This document shows, piece after piece, positions 26,121 to 38,491 of a stretch of 64,000 bases of DNA. The notes beneath the pieces are model-generated. The model was not told the DNA's origin. It was given only the letters and a program-made list of their open reading frames with translations, and did no database searches. Position numbers and translations under genes: made by a program. Position 1 is the stretch's first letter, and the number at the start of each line of letters is the position of its first letter. This DNA comes from Phalacrocorax aristotelis (taxonomy: Eukaryota; Chordata; Aves; Suliformes; Phalacrocoracidae): the NCBI RefSeq assembly GCF_949628215.1, contig NC_134283.1:24530975-24594974 (forward strand), given 5' to 3'.

Positions 26121-29100
26121 CATGGGCTTCCCTGTCGGCATCTGGGACCTTACTGAGCCGAGGACCATCAGCACCCAGTCACAACTGCAGCTGCATGTCT
26201 TTGCTTATTTATTGAGCTAGGTTTGTATTGTACGTTGGCTTCTTTATAATGTGTGCAGTCATTTTGCCATTAATTCTAAGGTACTTGTATATTTAATAAT
26301 CCTTTTTGGGGTGTGTGGAGTAGTACTAGGAGTCCTGCTATTTGCCAGAAACGTGGCATTGTAGCCCCTCTCTCTGTTGCTCATTTCTCCATTAAGACTT
26401 GCATGGGGAAGAGGGGAGATAGGGGAGAGAAAGGGAAGTTCTCTGAGAGTTAAGGAATCTTGTCTCCTGGTTCCAACTCTGAGACAGACTCCTGCAGTGG
26501 CCTTCAGGAAAGTAACTTCTCTGCCTCAGTTTCCATATCTGTGTTAAGGGAATATAATAATACGTATTGACCTACCTCACAGGGATGTGGTAAGGCTTTT
26601 TCTTTGCAAAGCACTCGGAAGAGGAAAAGTCCAAATGGCTGAGTAGTATTATCAGGCTGGTTTTGGTGTCTTCCCTTGTCCCCAGGCCCCTCTGTTGGGG
26701 ATCACTTGAAATGACATTTAGGGGCAGCTTCTTCTCATGTCACTTCAGGAAAACAATCCCGAATTAATGAAATTCTGTCGTACTACAGTTGAATAGGGAT
26801 GAAGTTTTAAGAGAATTCTGTTGTTAGGTCAGACTCTAACGTGTTAATATTTGTTCTCCAGGTAAAACTTCAGCTTGCCCCCTTGTATCCAAGGGTAAAA
26901 CAGGGAGTAGCGGTTCTTGGTGGAGCCAGAAAACTGTTCTCAAATCTCTCTTTCTCCAGCTAAAAAGTCTGTTTTAGAGGAGAGACATCTCTCTTCCCAG
27001 ATGGGTAATTGTGCAGCTCTCAAACATGATAGACTATATGCTCTTCCTTGCAGCTGCTGGCAAAATGGAGACATGCCCTTAAGCAGGAAATCTGAACTGT
27101 TTTATATTCTCAGCTCTCCAATAATGGTACTCAGATCACACTAGCTTCTAGATGACATTTAGATTCTACTTTTGCATAGTCATAGTAAAGATTAAACCTT
27201 TTGGGTTTTGACGCAAGGAGAAAAATCTTTTCTACTAAAAGTCCCAAGTGCCCTTGAACCAATTTTCATAGCGGTGACAAGAAAGCAAGAGAAGCAGAAG
27301 GCTGAGGAAGTGAAAGCTGACCTCAAGCCATCCTCTTAGTTAGAGGCATGTTGTTTTCACAGCATGGCATATGTATTTCCCTGTGGTCCTTTTGCCTGGG
27401 AGTCCATTTATCTCAGCTGAAAGGGTACAGTCACCGAGTAAGATCAGAATTTAACCCTTTACAGAGCAGCAAGCAGTATAATGACAGAAAACTTATATAA
27501 ACCAGCCTATGACCTGCACTATGCAAAACCAAGGCAGGAATGGTTGTTTTCAGGTTGTTTCTTACTGATATGTTAATTCTTGCCGTTTCACTTTCTGGAA
27601 TTGGATCCGTGGCCTGACAGTGTTGAGATCCACTTCCAAAAACTCTTTACTTATGGTGGATGACATCACTGGTTCAGAGGAAAGCTTATTCTTCTCCCAT
27701 TCCTTTGCAGGCTTCAGTTGCATAATACTTGTCTGGTGGACTTCAAGATTACCGCAGCCTTCAATTAGCAGCTATCGAGAGTCTTTCATCTGGGGAGATT
27801 ATGTGCAGCTAGTTGGTTGTCATTCCAGAAACTTAAGGAAGGTGCACTTTTCTAATATGCTCCGTGCCAGCTGCTTTTGTGACAGCTGTATGTGGGTGAC
27901 TCGGTAGCTTCATGGCAGCATTAGATCACTTTGGACAAGTCTCTTGTTCAGTGCTCTTGTTTTATCACGTTATTGGAAATTTCAGAGACATACAGGACTT
28001 CTTGGTCATTGTTTTGTTGGTCTGCATGCTGACTGGGTCACCAGGTTATGCTGTTGCTCAAGACAAAGAACAGGTAAAATATGAAACATGGCAATGCAAG
28101 TCTTGCTGTCTCAAGCCTGTCTGCAGCCTGTTCTGAGGAAACGGCATCTTCAGCTGGAAGGAGCGGTTGGGTTCCCTGCTGCCTCTTCGGCCGCTGCTGT
28201 ATCAGCTGAGTCTTTCTGCAGTCTGAGGGTAGAGCAGGTTGTAGAAACTAACTTTGAATGTGCAACTTAATTTATAAGGAACTAAACAAAAGGAAAGGCA
28301 TTTTACACAGCAGGTAGTTTTCTGTCATAAGAAAGGCTGCGACCTACCTGAGCCAGATTTAAAAGTAGTGTGTGACATCCTGGAAGTGAGGGGATCCAGA
28401 TCCTCTTCAAACTGACCCCCAGCGCCACTTGAGTGTGAAAGTATAGTACATGTACTTCGTCCACCTTCGGACTAGTTGCCAAGCCTGCTTGTCTCCTCAG
28501 CTAGTATGCACCCATGTTTTGCCTTAAAGAAATACCCTGAAACGCGCTCCAGACCTTCTGTCTGTATTAAGAGGTTATTGATTCAGCTTGTGTATCTGGG
28601 ATCTGCTTTCACTGAGGCGCTGTTGTGTGGCTAGAGCAGGAATCTGAGGGGTCCAGTTCCTGTGCAGTCTTTCTCATCCTCCCACAGGCCCCATTTAAGT
28701 TTGAGCAAGCTATTTTTCCTGTTCATGCCCCAGTTTTTTCAATCTATTGAATTTTTACAGGATCTTGTCGGGCTTTTATGATGATTACTGTAAGATGTAC
28801 CCGTTACTTTGAGACTCTTTTACAGAAGTTACCAAAGAGATAAATACTGTAGCTGTTGTTTGTCCTAGTTTCTGCTTCCTTTGAATGGTGACATGAAAAC
28901 GAAGTAACCAAACCTGGATTCCATCACAGAATCCAGATTTGTTAGGCAAAATTTGATTCTCTTGCCTTTCAAGCACACTTAATGATCTCTCTTATTGTGG
29001 ACGAGATTGCGTAAGGGTGGATTGAATTTATCCATTGTAGATTCTTGCTCCTTTGTCTGCCCTGTTTGTGTAAAGCTTGCACGCTCAGCGTGGTGGGGCA

Positions 29101-30060
29101 GAACCCCCGCTGGTGTGGTTCCCGTGCGCGCTGCAGAGCTACACCAGGGAGGAGACGGACCCATGACCTTTTTCTCTCCAGTCACTTTATTCAATGACTA
29201 TTTAATAAAACACAGGAGTACGTTAGCAGGGACGGAATTGCAGAGGGGAGGGGAGTGTCACGTACCTCTTAGTCATTTCCACTCCATTTGCCCAGCCATG
29301 AACTGAAGAGCTGGAGCTGGGAATGCAGACAGCTAGATAGGATGTGCATGTGATGGTGATGTGAGGACCTGCATTTCTGCTCTTGGGAAGTGGGCAGCCC
29401 CACTGAACAAGGGCATTTGCCTTGTTCTGTGGCCTTGCCTTACCCTGTCAGTGGGACATGTTTCAGTTGAACTCCCGGACGAGTCTCCAGCGGCGCCGTC
29501 TCACAAGCATGGCAGCATCTTAACTCTGCCCAGGAGCAGCATAGAATGTGAATGTCACTTTGTGAACTTTAAATTCTCAGTGCTTCATCAGCAGAGCTTC
29601 TGTTGAAAGAGACAGCTGTGATAAATCAATAGCTATTAGCAATCCTTTAATTTTTAAACAAATATATTTAAGTTTTATATGTGAATATTGTAGTATTTTT
29701 TTATTTTAAAACTTGAGATGTTTTGATATTACTTGCGAAGTCAAATGAACAAAGCATCGCTAATCTCCAAAAATCAAAGTCCATTTAGTTGGTAGGAAGC
29801 CTGTATATATTGTAATTTTTATTTTGTTTCTTTGCTCTTTGTTTACCCAAAGGTTCTGGCTGTGTGAAAGACAAAGACTAAGGTGTGGGAGTGGTGCAAG
29901 TAAATGACAACGACATTTGAGTTAATGTTGGAAAGGGCTGATTTCCTTTAGATGTCCAGATACTGTCCATTTGCTAATAATAAAAAAAAGAATTGCAGTT
30001 GCTTCTTTTTCTTTTTTCCCTGCCCCAAACTGCTGCTCATTCTGACTGCCACTTTAATCA
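26121..30060 (+). other. GRPEL2 3' UTR and AT-richer noncoding DNA
   Basis: No frame here resembles a protein family. GRPEL2 in mammals has a long 3' UTR, so the first part is probably transcribed. An AATAAA at 29204-29209 is the first canonical signal I find after the stop. A weaker GATAAA lies near 28838. Around 29060-29180 there is a short GC-rich interlude in otherwise AT-rich sequence whose nature I cannot identify. 29700-29830 is very AT-rich. Confidence 0.4.
29204..29209 (+). terminator. GRPEL2: Possible distal GRPEL2 polyadenylation signal
   Basis: AATAAA in TATTTAATAAAACAC, about 3.1 kb after the GRPEL2 stop. It is the first canonical hexamer on the + strand in that interval. It could instead be unused. 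Confidence 0.25.
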
Positions 30061-30067
30061 GGTGGGG

Positions 30068-30818
30068 CTGTGGATTTATGCTACAGGCTTGGGGAAGAGT
30101 GGCTGGAGAGCTGCCCAGTGGAAAAGGACCTGGATGTGCTAGTTGACAGCCGGCTAAACCAGCACCAGCACTGGCTGAATCAGCACTGCTGAGCCAGCAG
30201 CGTGCCCAGATGGCCAAGAAGGCCAACAGCATCCTGGCTTGTATCAGGAATAGTGTGGCCAGCAGGAACAGGGCAGGGATTGTGCCCCTGTACTCGGCAC
30301 AGGTGGGGCCGCACCTCAAATGCTGTGTTCAGTTTTGGGCCTGTCTGTACAAGTACATTGAGGCGCTGGAGCACATCTAGAAAAGGGCAACAAAGCTCGT
30401 GAAGGGTCTGGAGGACAAGTGTTATGAGGAGCGGCTGAGGGAGCTGGGGTGGTTTAGCCTGGAGAAGAGGAGGCTGAGGGGAGACCTTATCGCTCTACAA
30501 TTACCTGAAAGGAGGTTGTAGTGAGGTGGGTGTTGGTCTCTTCTCCCAAGTTACTAGTGATAGAATGAGAGGAAATGGCCTCAAGCTGCATCAGGGGAGG
30601 TTTAGATTGGATATTAGGAAAAATGTCTTTACTGAAAGAGCGGTCAGGCATTGGCACAGGCTGCCCAGAGAGGTGGTGGAGTCACCATCCCTGGAGGTGC
30701 TCAGAAAATGTGTAGACGTGGCACTTTGGGACATGGTTTAGGAGGCCTGGTGGTGTTGGGTTGACAGTTGGACTTAATGATCCTACAAGTCTTTTTCAAC
30801 GTTAGTGATTCTATGATT
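30068..30818 (+). mobile_element. CR1 LINE 3' fragment (about 750 bp)
   Basis: The + strand reads CR1 sequence from [14 protein letters not shown] (equivalent to the [16 protein letters not shown] region) through [13 protein letters not shown] and the [19 protein letters not shown] equivalent to [20 protein letters not shown]. It ends in the tail AGTGATTCTATGATTG at about 30817. It carries several breaks. A short A/T-rich tract precedes its 5' end. Confidence 0.92.
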
Positions 30819-32937
30819 GAAAGTTTTCTCACTATTCCTGATCCAAATGCCTAAACTAAGGGCTGTAGTCCATGGCCTTCGAGCACTTTGAACATGTTAA
30901 CAGTCCTTTGGGTGGCCTCTGAGAAATGCATGCCTGTGTGTGCGTGTCATCTTTCTTCATGCAGGTGAGTTGTCAGGGATTGCGGCGCTAATTAGCTGCC
31001 CAGGTGTGGTGTTCTCTGGTACTTCAGTGCCCACATGTGCATTTGTTCCTAATAAGTCCATTCATGGACCATCATGTAGATAAAGGCTGTCCACTGGCCA
31101 TTGGTGGTGGTTCATTCTGCAGAACTCTGCTAACAGTTGAAATCTTGACATCTGGTTTTATTTTTGCTGCTGTTCTCTCACAGCTTCACTTCATGACATT
31201 TTCCCCTTTTGTGTGCAGTGTGTTGTAGCAGGCATGCTGTACGGCAGCTCAATTAAGGATGGCTCAATGGACAGCCTGTATGAACACTTGAAGTATCCAC
31301 AGGCAGGTTATGTTTTCAGGGATGCGGTGGAGAGAAGAACAGGCTTTCTCTGTAGGGGTGTGATCGCAACAGGTTGCATCCTCCCTTCGCGTGTCCTCTG
31401 CAAAAATAGCTGGGCCTCTGTTCCTGGTTTGCCTTAGTCTTGTAGCCCTTGGTGCCACTTCAGTGGGCCTCGCTCGCCGTGTTCTCCTGTGGCTCTGAAT
31501 GCATCTGGGCACTTCTCACTAGAAAAAAAGCCTTCACAAAGGACCATTTACAAATGGCCTTTATGGGGTGAGATCTCTATTTCTGTGCTAAAGATCTGCC
31601 AGCAGAGTCCCCTTGTGAGCACAGAGGCCATGTCCCATGGTAGGGGCTCTTCCGCATTCTGCCTAAAAGGTGTGGGTGTTACTTGGTGTTCACTAACCAG
31701 ACTAGATGAGGAAATACTGCTGCCTGCTGCTGTGCTAGTAATTTCTGACTCTGCTGGTTTTTCTCTGCAGCAACAGAGAGAGTTGGGAGTTTTCAAACCA
31801 CAGCCACCTCCACCTGCAGGAAAGCAGTGGAGCTTGTGAGCAAAGGGAAGAGCATTTTGCTTATGGCACAGTATTGCAGAATGCCTGCAGGCAGGACATG
31901 GTCTATCACTCCTGTACCAGGAGCGGTACTGACCCAGACTCTTTGGAGCTTTGCTGTGTGTATAGCCAGATTTCTTGTCACCCACAGCCACGGTGAAATC
32001 AGGTCAGTAAAGTAAGAGTCTGTTAAAACCTGAGGCATGCTGCAAAGGTGTGTGTGCTGTGTTTCAAGCTGCTTTGGGAACGTCTCCCTGTCCTGGTGGT
32101 TGATAAATGCCCATCGTAAGGACTTGGGTGAGCTGAACAATGGTAGTTTTTGTCTATGACCCCCCAAAACATTCATGTCTGAGTTTCTCGGTTGCACATG
32201 CTCCCCCATGCAGGCACTCTGAAGCTGCTCCTGGGTGGGGAAAAGGTAGGAGCCTGTGCTTGTCTTGTGTTTCTCCTGAGACAAAGTTCAAACGATGGAA
32301 TCTCTAAACTTTGTCACTTGGTACAGAGCCAGCCCTGGGCTACAGCAGGCTCTGGGTCTGTAATGACATGTCCTACCTGGTCTAGAGTTTTTGCTCAGTC
32401 TTTGCTATCCTTTGTAATCCGAGCAGCAGCAGGCTTTCCCAGGCAGGATCCCCATGACACAAGCTGTTTGCCGTCAGGCACCTTGTTTTGCCCAGGGCAG
32501 AATGTGCAAGCAAAAGCTTGAAATGCCCTTGCTGATGCATAAGGCATGTGGGATCCAGCCTCCTCCCCTCAGACTAGTACTGAGCACCAACGCCTTTTCC
32601 CCATGTGTGAACTGAGCACATGGAAAACATGCTTTGGCAACAGCTTGGCCCAAGTACTGCCCTACGGCGCAGCTCTCAGCACGCTGTGGGAGAGAGGTGG
32701 TGCCAGGGGCAAGCTCCTGCTTTTGGGCCTTTGGTTCACCATTGTGTTGATGGTGAGTGGGATGCTGCTGAGCATCCTGGTAGATGCACAGCCAGCGTGT
32801 GGGGAACAGACGGCGGTAAGGATCCTTGCTGTGGCCGTGCCTGTGGTTGTCCATGTGCTGCAGGCAGCACTTTCAGATGTTGAGGGTCTCCTCTGAGCCC
32901 CAGTGTCATCCTCTGAGGATGAGTGCTGGGACACAAG
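30819..32937 (+). other. Intergenic DNA between GRPEL2 and PCYOX1L
   Basis: Unique-looking sequence between two CR1 copies. The longest frames are unrelated to any family I recognise and have no splice or start context. I see no conserved motif cluster here. Confidence 0.5.
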
Positions 32938-33790
32938 TTCATAGAATCAGAATGTCCTGAGTTGGAAGGGACATTCAAGGATCATCGAGTCCAACTCCTG
33001 TCCCTGCACAGGACAACGCCAGATTCACACCATGTCTCTGAGGGCATTGTCCAAGTGCTTCTTGAATATTGCCAGGCTTGGTGCCATGATACCTCCCTGG
33101 GGAGCCTGTTCAAGTGCTCCACCACCCTCTGGGTGAAGAACCTTTTCCTAATATCCAACCTAAACCTCCCCTGGCACATCTTCCTGCCATTCCCTTGGGT
33201 CCTGTCATTGGTCACCAGAGGGAAAAGATCAGCGCCTGCCCCTCCTCCTCCCCTTGTGAGGAAGCTGTAGACCTCGATGAGGTCTGCCCTCAGTCTCCTC
33301 TTGTCCAGGCTGAACAAACCAAGTGGCTTTAGCTGCTCCTCATATGGCTTCCCCTCTAAACCCTTCACCAACTTCGTGGCCCTCCTCTGGACACTCTCTC
33401 GTAGCTTTATATCCTTAATGTACTGTGGTGCCCAAACCTGCACACAGCACTCGAGGTGAGGCCACACCAGCGCGGAGCAGAGTGGGACAATCCCCTCCCT
33501 CAAACAGCTGCAATGCAGCAGGACACGGTTGGCCTGCCTGGCTGCCAGGGCACACTGGTGGCTCACGTTCAACTTGCTGTCGACCAGAACCCCCAGGTCC
33601 CCCCCTGCGGAGCTGCTCTGCAGCCTCTCGTTCCCCAGTCTGTATGTATATCCAGGGTTGCCGTGCCCCAGGTGCAAACTCCGGCACTTGCCCTTATTAA
33701 ACTTCATACAGTTGGTGATTGCCAAGCCTCCCAGTTTGCCTAGATCTCTCTGCAGGGCCTCGTTATCACAAGGCCTGCTGTTGTACCGCT
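32938..33790 (-). mobile_element. CR1 LINE 3' fragment (about 850 bp) abutting the PCYOX1L CpG island
   Basis: On the + strand it opens with TTCATAGAATCAGAATGTCC, the reverse complement of the CR1 3' tail. On the minus strand one frame stays open across most of the copy: CDNEALQRDLGKLGGL, MKFNKGKCRSLHLGHGNPGY, DLGVLVDSKLNVSHQC, ALVWPHLECCVQVWAPQYIK, GLFSLDKRRLRADLIEVYSF and FFTQRVVEHLNRLPREV. It has a truncated 5' end near 33790. It is the least decayed CR1 in the window, though only a C-terminal fragment. The GC-rich PCYOX1L promoter begins within about 30 bp of its edge. Confidence 0.93.
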
Positions 33791-33799
33791 GCTCTACCC

Positions 33800-34024
33800 C
33801 CGGTGAGCCCGGTGCTGCCCCTGCACCCCCTCCCCGGAGCCGGGGAGCGGTGCCAGGCCGCCTCCATCCCTCGGGCTCTGCGGGAGGAAAGCCCGCTCTG
33901 CTCCCCCCTGCCCCGCCGCCGGCCCAGGGCTCGCAGTGCCGGGCGGGGCGGGGCGGGGCGGGGCCGGGCCTGCGGGCCGGGGCTCCCCGGAGCCGCTCTC
34001 CGCGCCGCCGTCCCCGGCCCCGCC
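33800..34024 (+). promoter_or_regulatory. PCYOX1L: PCYOX1L CpG-island promoter with GC boxes
   Basis: Very GC- and CpG-rich sequence starts right after the CR1 copy and extends to about 34540. Four overlapping GGGGC/GGGCGG units (Sp1/KLF-type GC boxes) lie at about 33937-33965, 60-90 bp before the ATG. No TATA box is seen. Confidence 0.7.
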
Positions 34025-37000
34025 ATGGCCCCGCCGCCCGCCGCCCTGCTTCTGCCGGCCCTCGCTGCCCTCCTGGCCGCGCCCGCCGCCGCCCGCGCCC
34101 CGCCGCGCAGCATCGGTAGGAGGGGGGAGGCGGTAAGGGGTGGGGAGGGGGCGCCCATCCCGGGCACCCGGCCTCCTCCCTGCCTGCCTGCCTGCCTCCG
34201 GGGGTGGGAGAGGGGAGCTCCGGCACCCGTCCGTGGCGGGAGCGGGGCGTGCTGCGGTGCATCTCCCCGGCCTCTCCGCTGCGCCTCCGGCATTCCCCCG
34301 CATCCACCCAGCTTTCCCGCTGAACCCCTCCGGCATCCCCCCAGCAACCCCCCGGCCTCCCCGCTGCTCCTCCCCGGCATCCCTGCTGCATCCCCACCCT
34401 CGCAGGCGGCGCCAGCCGCTTCCCTCCCCGCGGCCCGGGAACCCGGGGGTCTGGGTGGGGGGCAGCGGTGCCCCCTGCTCTCTCGGGGCGAGCTGCTGAC
34501 CCGGCCGCCCTCGCCTCTCTTTGCCGGCAGCCGTGGTGGGCGCAGGGCTAGGCGGCTCGGCCGTCACCTACTTCCTGCAGCAGCACTTCGGGCCGCAGGT
34601 GCAGCTGGATGTGTACGAGCTGGCGGGCGTGGGTGGCCGCCTGGCCACCGTCACCGTCAACAAGCAGCAGTACGAGAGCAGGGGAGCCTCCATCCACGCC
34701 CTTAGCCTCCACATGCAGGACTTCGTCAAGATCCTTGGTGAGCGTGGGCACCCCAGAGCTTGCATGGCCTCCCTCCCTGAGCTGGGGGGCAGCACCTTGG
34801 TGTCGTGGGGAGGGCTGCTTCCAGTCCACCTCAGCACCCCAGGGAACATGCAGTGACCCCCTTGCTGTCCTTGCACCCCAGCCCTATTGTGCCCTGGAAG
34901 AGAAAGCGATGGGGCAGCCCAGCAGAGCAGCAGGGTGAGGGGTCCTGGTGGAATTAGTGCATGGGAGGGTGCTTCACAAAATACAACCAGTTTGTGTCAG
35001 CCAGCAGCATGTCAACTCCATAGGATGCCTCAACATATAGGGTCTGGCTGGGGTCCCAGTGCCCTGGGGTCTCACATTCCCTGGTGCTCCTCCAAGAGCA
35101 TCTTTGCCCTCATCCCCCTTGCGGTGGCATTTGGCACTGGCCTTTCCCAGCGGACAGTCAGCTCCAGGGTGGCGTGCCGGCCTGGCAGGGTCCCTCTGCT
35201 CCCCACAGGCCTCAAGCACCGGCGCGAGGTGGCCGGGAAGAGTGCCATATTCAGTGGGGAGCACTTCGTTCTGGAGGAGACCGACTGGTACCTGCTCAAC
35301 CTCTTCCGACTCTGGTGGCACTATGGCATCAGCTTCCTGCGCCTGCAGATGTGGGTGGAGGAGGTGATGGAGAAGTTCATGAGGTAGGAAAGCCTGCAGG
35401 GCTGGGGGGACACAGGGAGTCTTGCCTGGCACCGAGGCATCACAAGGCACCCTGTACTCCTGTACCCTCCAGGATCTACAAGTACCAGGCACATGGCTAC
35501 GCCTTCTCCAGCCTGGAGGAGCTGCTGCGCTCACTGGGGGGTGACACCTTCGTCAACATGACGCAGCGATCAGTGGCTGAGTCCTTGCTGGAGGTGGGAG
35601 TCACGCAACGCTTCATAGACGATGTCGTCGCGGCCGTCTTGCGATCCAGCTATGGGCAGTCAGTGCTGGTGCCCGCCTTCGCAGGTGAAACCAGGGACCC
35701 TCTCTCCTCCCTGTGTGACTATCCTTCCCGGCATCCCCTCCGTGGGCAGGATGTTGAGCCACCCTCCTCCTTCTCTTGCCAGGAGCCATGTCGCTGGTGG
35801 GGGCCCAGGGCAGCACCTGGGCGGTGGAAGGAGGCAACAAGCTGGTGTGTTCAGGTCTGCTGAAGCTGAGCAAAGCCAGCGTCATCCCAGCCAGGGTGAC
35901 AGGTGTCTCTCTGCACAGCTCGGGTGAGTCTGGGCATGGGGTCTGCTCTGGGCGCTGCCAGCCTGGGCGTGGATCTGGGTGTACTAGGGGAGGAGGTTGT
36001 GGTGGCAGCATGGGGATGCTGGGGCAGAGAGAGGGCATTGGGAGGCTAGAGAGCATCCTGGTCCTGGTAAAGCATTTGTGTGAGGGGGCAGGGATCTATC
36101 CGTCTCCTCCCCTTGTCTGATCCAGTGGGGACCCTGCTGTACAGGTGTTGGCCCTCAAGTTCCCCTCTCTCCCTCATGAGGTCACTCAGGTCTCTCCTAT
36201 GGCACCATCCTTGTTGCAGGCTTGCTCGCGCATCCAGCACAACAAAAGGGCTGGTAAGCTGGGGCTTAGGGGGTAGGCTGTGCTGCTCCAGTCCTCCTTG
36301 CCCCACTAGGCTGGGCTTCTCCGGAAACTCTCTCCCACAGGCTTGATAAAATCTTCTTTCTGCTGCCCTAAAGCATCAGCAACTCATCCATAACCATCAG
36401 ATGCTATGGTCCAGCACTGGTGTGTACTGGAAAACCAGGGGACGGAGGCCATGCTAGAAAAAAGGGGCCAGGGCAGTACCACCTGGGGCTCAGGGCTACT
36501 CCTAACTCTCCACCATCTCTTTTCAGAGGGGAGAGCCCTCTACCAGGTGCACTATGAGAGCAGCGAAGGCCAGGGCTCAGCTTTCTATGACATCGTGGTT
36601 GTGACGACTCCCCTGCACCCCAGCAGGAGCAACTTCACCTTTGAGAACTTTGAACCACCCATCACCAACTTCCCCGGAGCCTTCCAGCCCTCTGTCACCT
36701 CTGTGGTGCATGGCTACCTCAACTCTTCCTACTTTGGCTTCCCTGACCCCAAGCTCTTCCCCTTTGCCAGCATCCTCACCACTGACACCCCCAACCTCTT
36801 CTTCAATGCAATGGACAACATCTGTCCTGTCAACATCTCAGCAGCTTTCCGCCGCAAGCAGCCCCAGGAGGCTGCGGTGTGGCGTGTCCTCTCCCAGGAG
36901 CCACTGGACAAGCAGCAGCTGAAGACCCTCTTCAGGTCTTACTACTCCGTGCAGGTGACAGAGTGGCAGGCATATCCCCGCTATGATGCCACCAAGTCTC

Positions 37001-37185
37001 TCCCACCCATTGTGCTCCATGAAAACCTCTTCTACCTCAGTGGCGTGGAGTGGGTGGCCAGCTCCATGGAGATGATAGCGGTGGCGGCCAAAAATGTGGC
37101 CCTGCTGGCTTACAACCGCTGGCATCAGGACCTGGATAAAATCGACCAGAAGGACTTGATGCACAAGGTGAAGACCGAGCTGTGA
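34025..37185 (+). CDS. PCYOX1L: PCYOX1L, prenylcysteine oxidase-like protein
   Basis: Member of the FAD-dependent prenylcysteine oxidase/lyase family, which cleaves the thioether of farnesyl- or geranylgeranyl-cysteine. The exact substrate of the -like paralogue is less certain. Exons: 34025-34115, 34531-34737, 35209-35383, 35473-35684, 35783-35923, 36527-37185. They sum to 1485 nt, giving 494 aa, the same as the human protein as I recall it. Exon 1 encodes an Ala/Leu-rich signal peptide (about residues 1-24, MAPPPAALLLPALAALLAA). Exon 2 supplies the Rossmann FAD-binding motif AVVGAGLGGSAVTYFL and GVGGRLATV, then the ESRGASIHALSLHMQDFVK block. Later exons give WWHYGISFLRLQMWVEEVM, QGSTWAVEGGNKLVCSGLL and the large C-terminal lyase domain with NFPGAFQPSVTSVVHGYLN and GVEWVASSMEMIAVAAKNVA. 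All splice sites are GT/AG. It is tail-to-tail with IL17B, with 1.3 kb between stop codons. No canonical + strand AATAAA was found after the stop. Confidence 0.97.
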
Positions 37186-38491
37186 TGCCCAGGGGAGGCA
37201 GTGGGCCAGGAGCTTCTGTGTGTGGTAGCCTGGGGAGTATTTATTGCCTTGGGGACACCAGGGGGTTTGGGGTTGAGAAAGATGAGAAAGAGGGGATGGG
37301 CCGTATCCCAGATGACTTGAACATACTTTGCCTTCGGGAATACAGACCCTGCCCAGTGTTGCTGCGTGTCTGTGCCATGTGCTTCAGGTTCCCTGTTCCT
37401 TTTCCCCAGGCTCTGCTGCAAGGAGCCTGTGCCTTTTCCTATGAAAAAAGGTCACTGTGCATCTCGTTTTTGGAGGGACCTAGGGGGGCTTTCAAGGACG
37501 AGGCTGGCTGGCATCAGCAGCAGATGAGTGCTGGCCCTGGGCAGAAACAGGGTCCTGATCCCAGCAAGCTGCCTGGCTCCCACTGTGTCTCTCTCACCTT
37601 GCTGGCTTTGCCCCTGGGAGGCTCGGTGGCAGGACTGGCCCTGGCTGGGGCCGGAGGTTCCATGGCCTCTCCCATGCCATGTGTGCATGGATCCTAGCCT
37701 CGCTCACTGGCCTGGTACCCTGGGGATGGGCATGCAGGGTGGGCTATTGCAGGTCCTGGCCTGCAGGGAGAGGTTCCTGCTGCCAGGTGCTCCCTGTTTC
37801 CAGGGGCGTCTGGGCTTCCCCAAGCATGGGGCTCTGCTGTGTTTTGGGGGGCAGAAGAGCTTTGCTGGGAGAAGGCTGGGCAACATCCACCCCTGGGCAG
37901 GCGGGGTGGAGGGGCAGCACAACGGGCCAAGGAGAGGGCGGCTCAGACAGGGGCCAGCAATGCACTTTATTGAGTACCTCAGAAGCTGCCCAAAGCACCC
38001 TCCATTTTCCCCATTCCCCGGGCTGCCTGGCCCAGCACAGAGGAGCTTGTGGGAGGACTGAGAGCTCCTGGAGCTGTTGCGCTGATGGAAGGAATGAAGG
38101 CAAATGGGGACTTTGGGCAGGGAGGAGGTCTGATGCTGTCCAGCTGGAAGGATCCGGGGCCAGCTGCCCTCCTCTCTCCCTGAGCCTGCCCTGCTGAGCT
38201 CCCCCTGGAGGTGAGGGGGCTCTGGGCAGTCGCTCTCTACGAGGCCAGCTGCAGGACTTTAAGGGGCTGCCCCCACACTGGGTGTTCCCCAAGTGGCTGT
38301 TTGGGCTGAGGCTGATGGAGTCTGCAGGGGGATTTTGGGGTAATCTTGGAGCTGCCATCGCCTTGCACAAGGGCTCTCTTCACCCTGACGCTCAGCTGAG
38401 TGACTGTCTCCCAGAGGGCTGGGCAAGCTCGGGAAGCAAGAGCAAGCTGGTTAGATGCTCACGCGTGGCTGCAGGGGTTAGTTCTGCAACC
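37186..38491. other. Convergent 3' UTR region of PCYOX1L and IL17B
   Basis: Noncoding sequence between the two stop codons. The minus-strand AATAAA at 37966-37971 marks the probable end of IL17B. For PCYOX1L only a weak AATACA at about 37338 was seen, so its cleavage site is unclear and the two transcripts may overlap. Confidence 0.5.
37966..37971 (-). terminator. IL17B: IL17B polyadenylation signal
   Basis: TTTATT on +, hence AATAAA on the minus strand in CTCAATAAAGTGC, 520 bp after the IL17B stop codon. Confidence 0.6.

Noticed and set aside
29060-29215. GC-rich interlude with a TTTATT/AATAAA pair, considered as part of an unknown repeat
   Set aside because: No terminal repeats, target-site duplication or coding remnant could be recognised, so no element is claimed.
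32982-34397. 471-codon minus-strand open frame
   Set aside because: It is a CR1 C-terminal fragment read together with the antisense of the PCYOX1L CpG island, not a gene.
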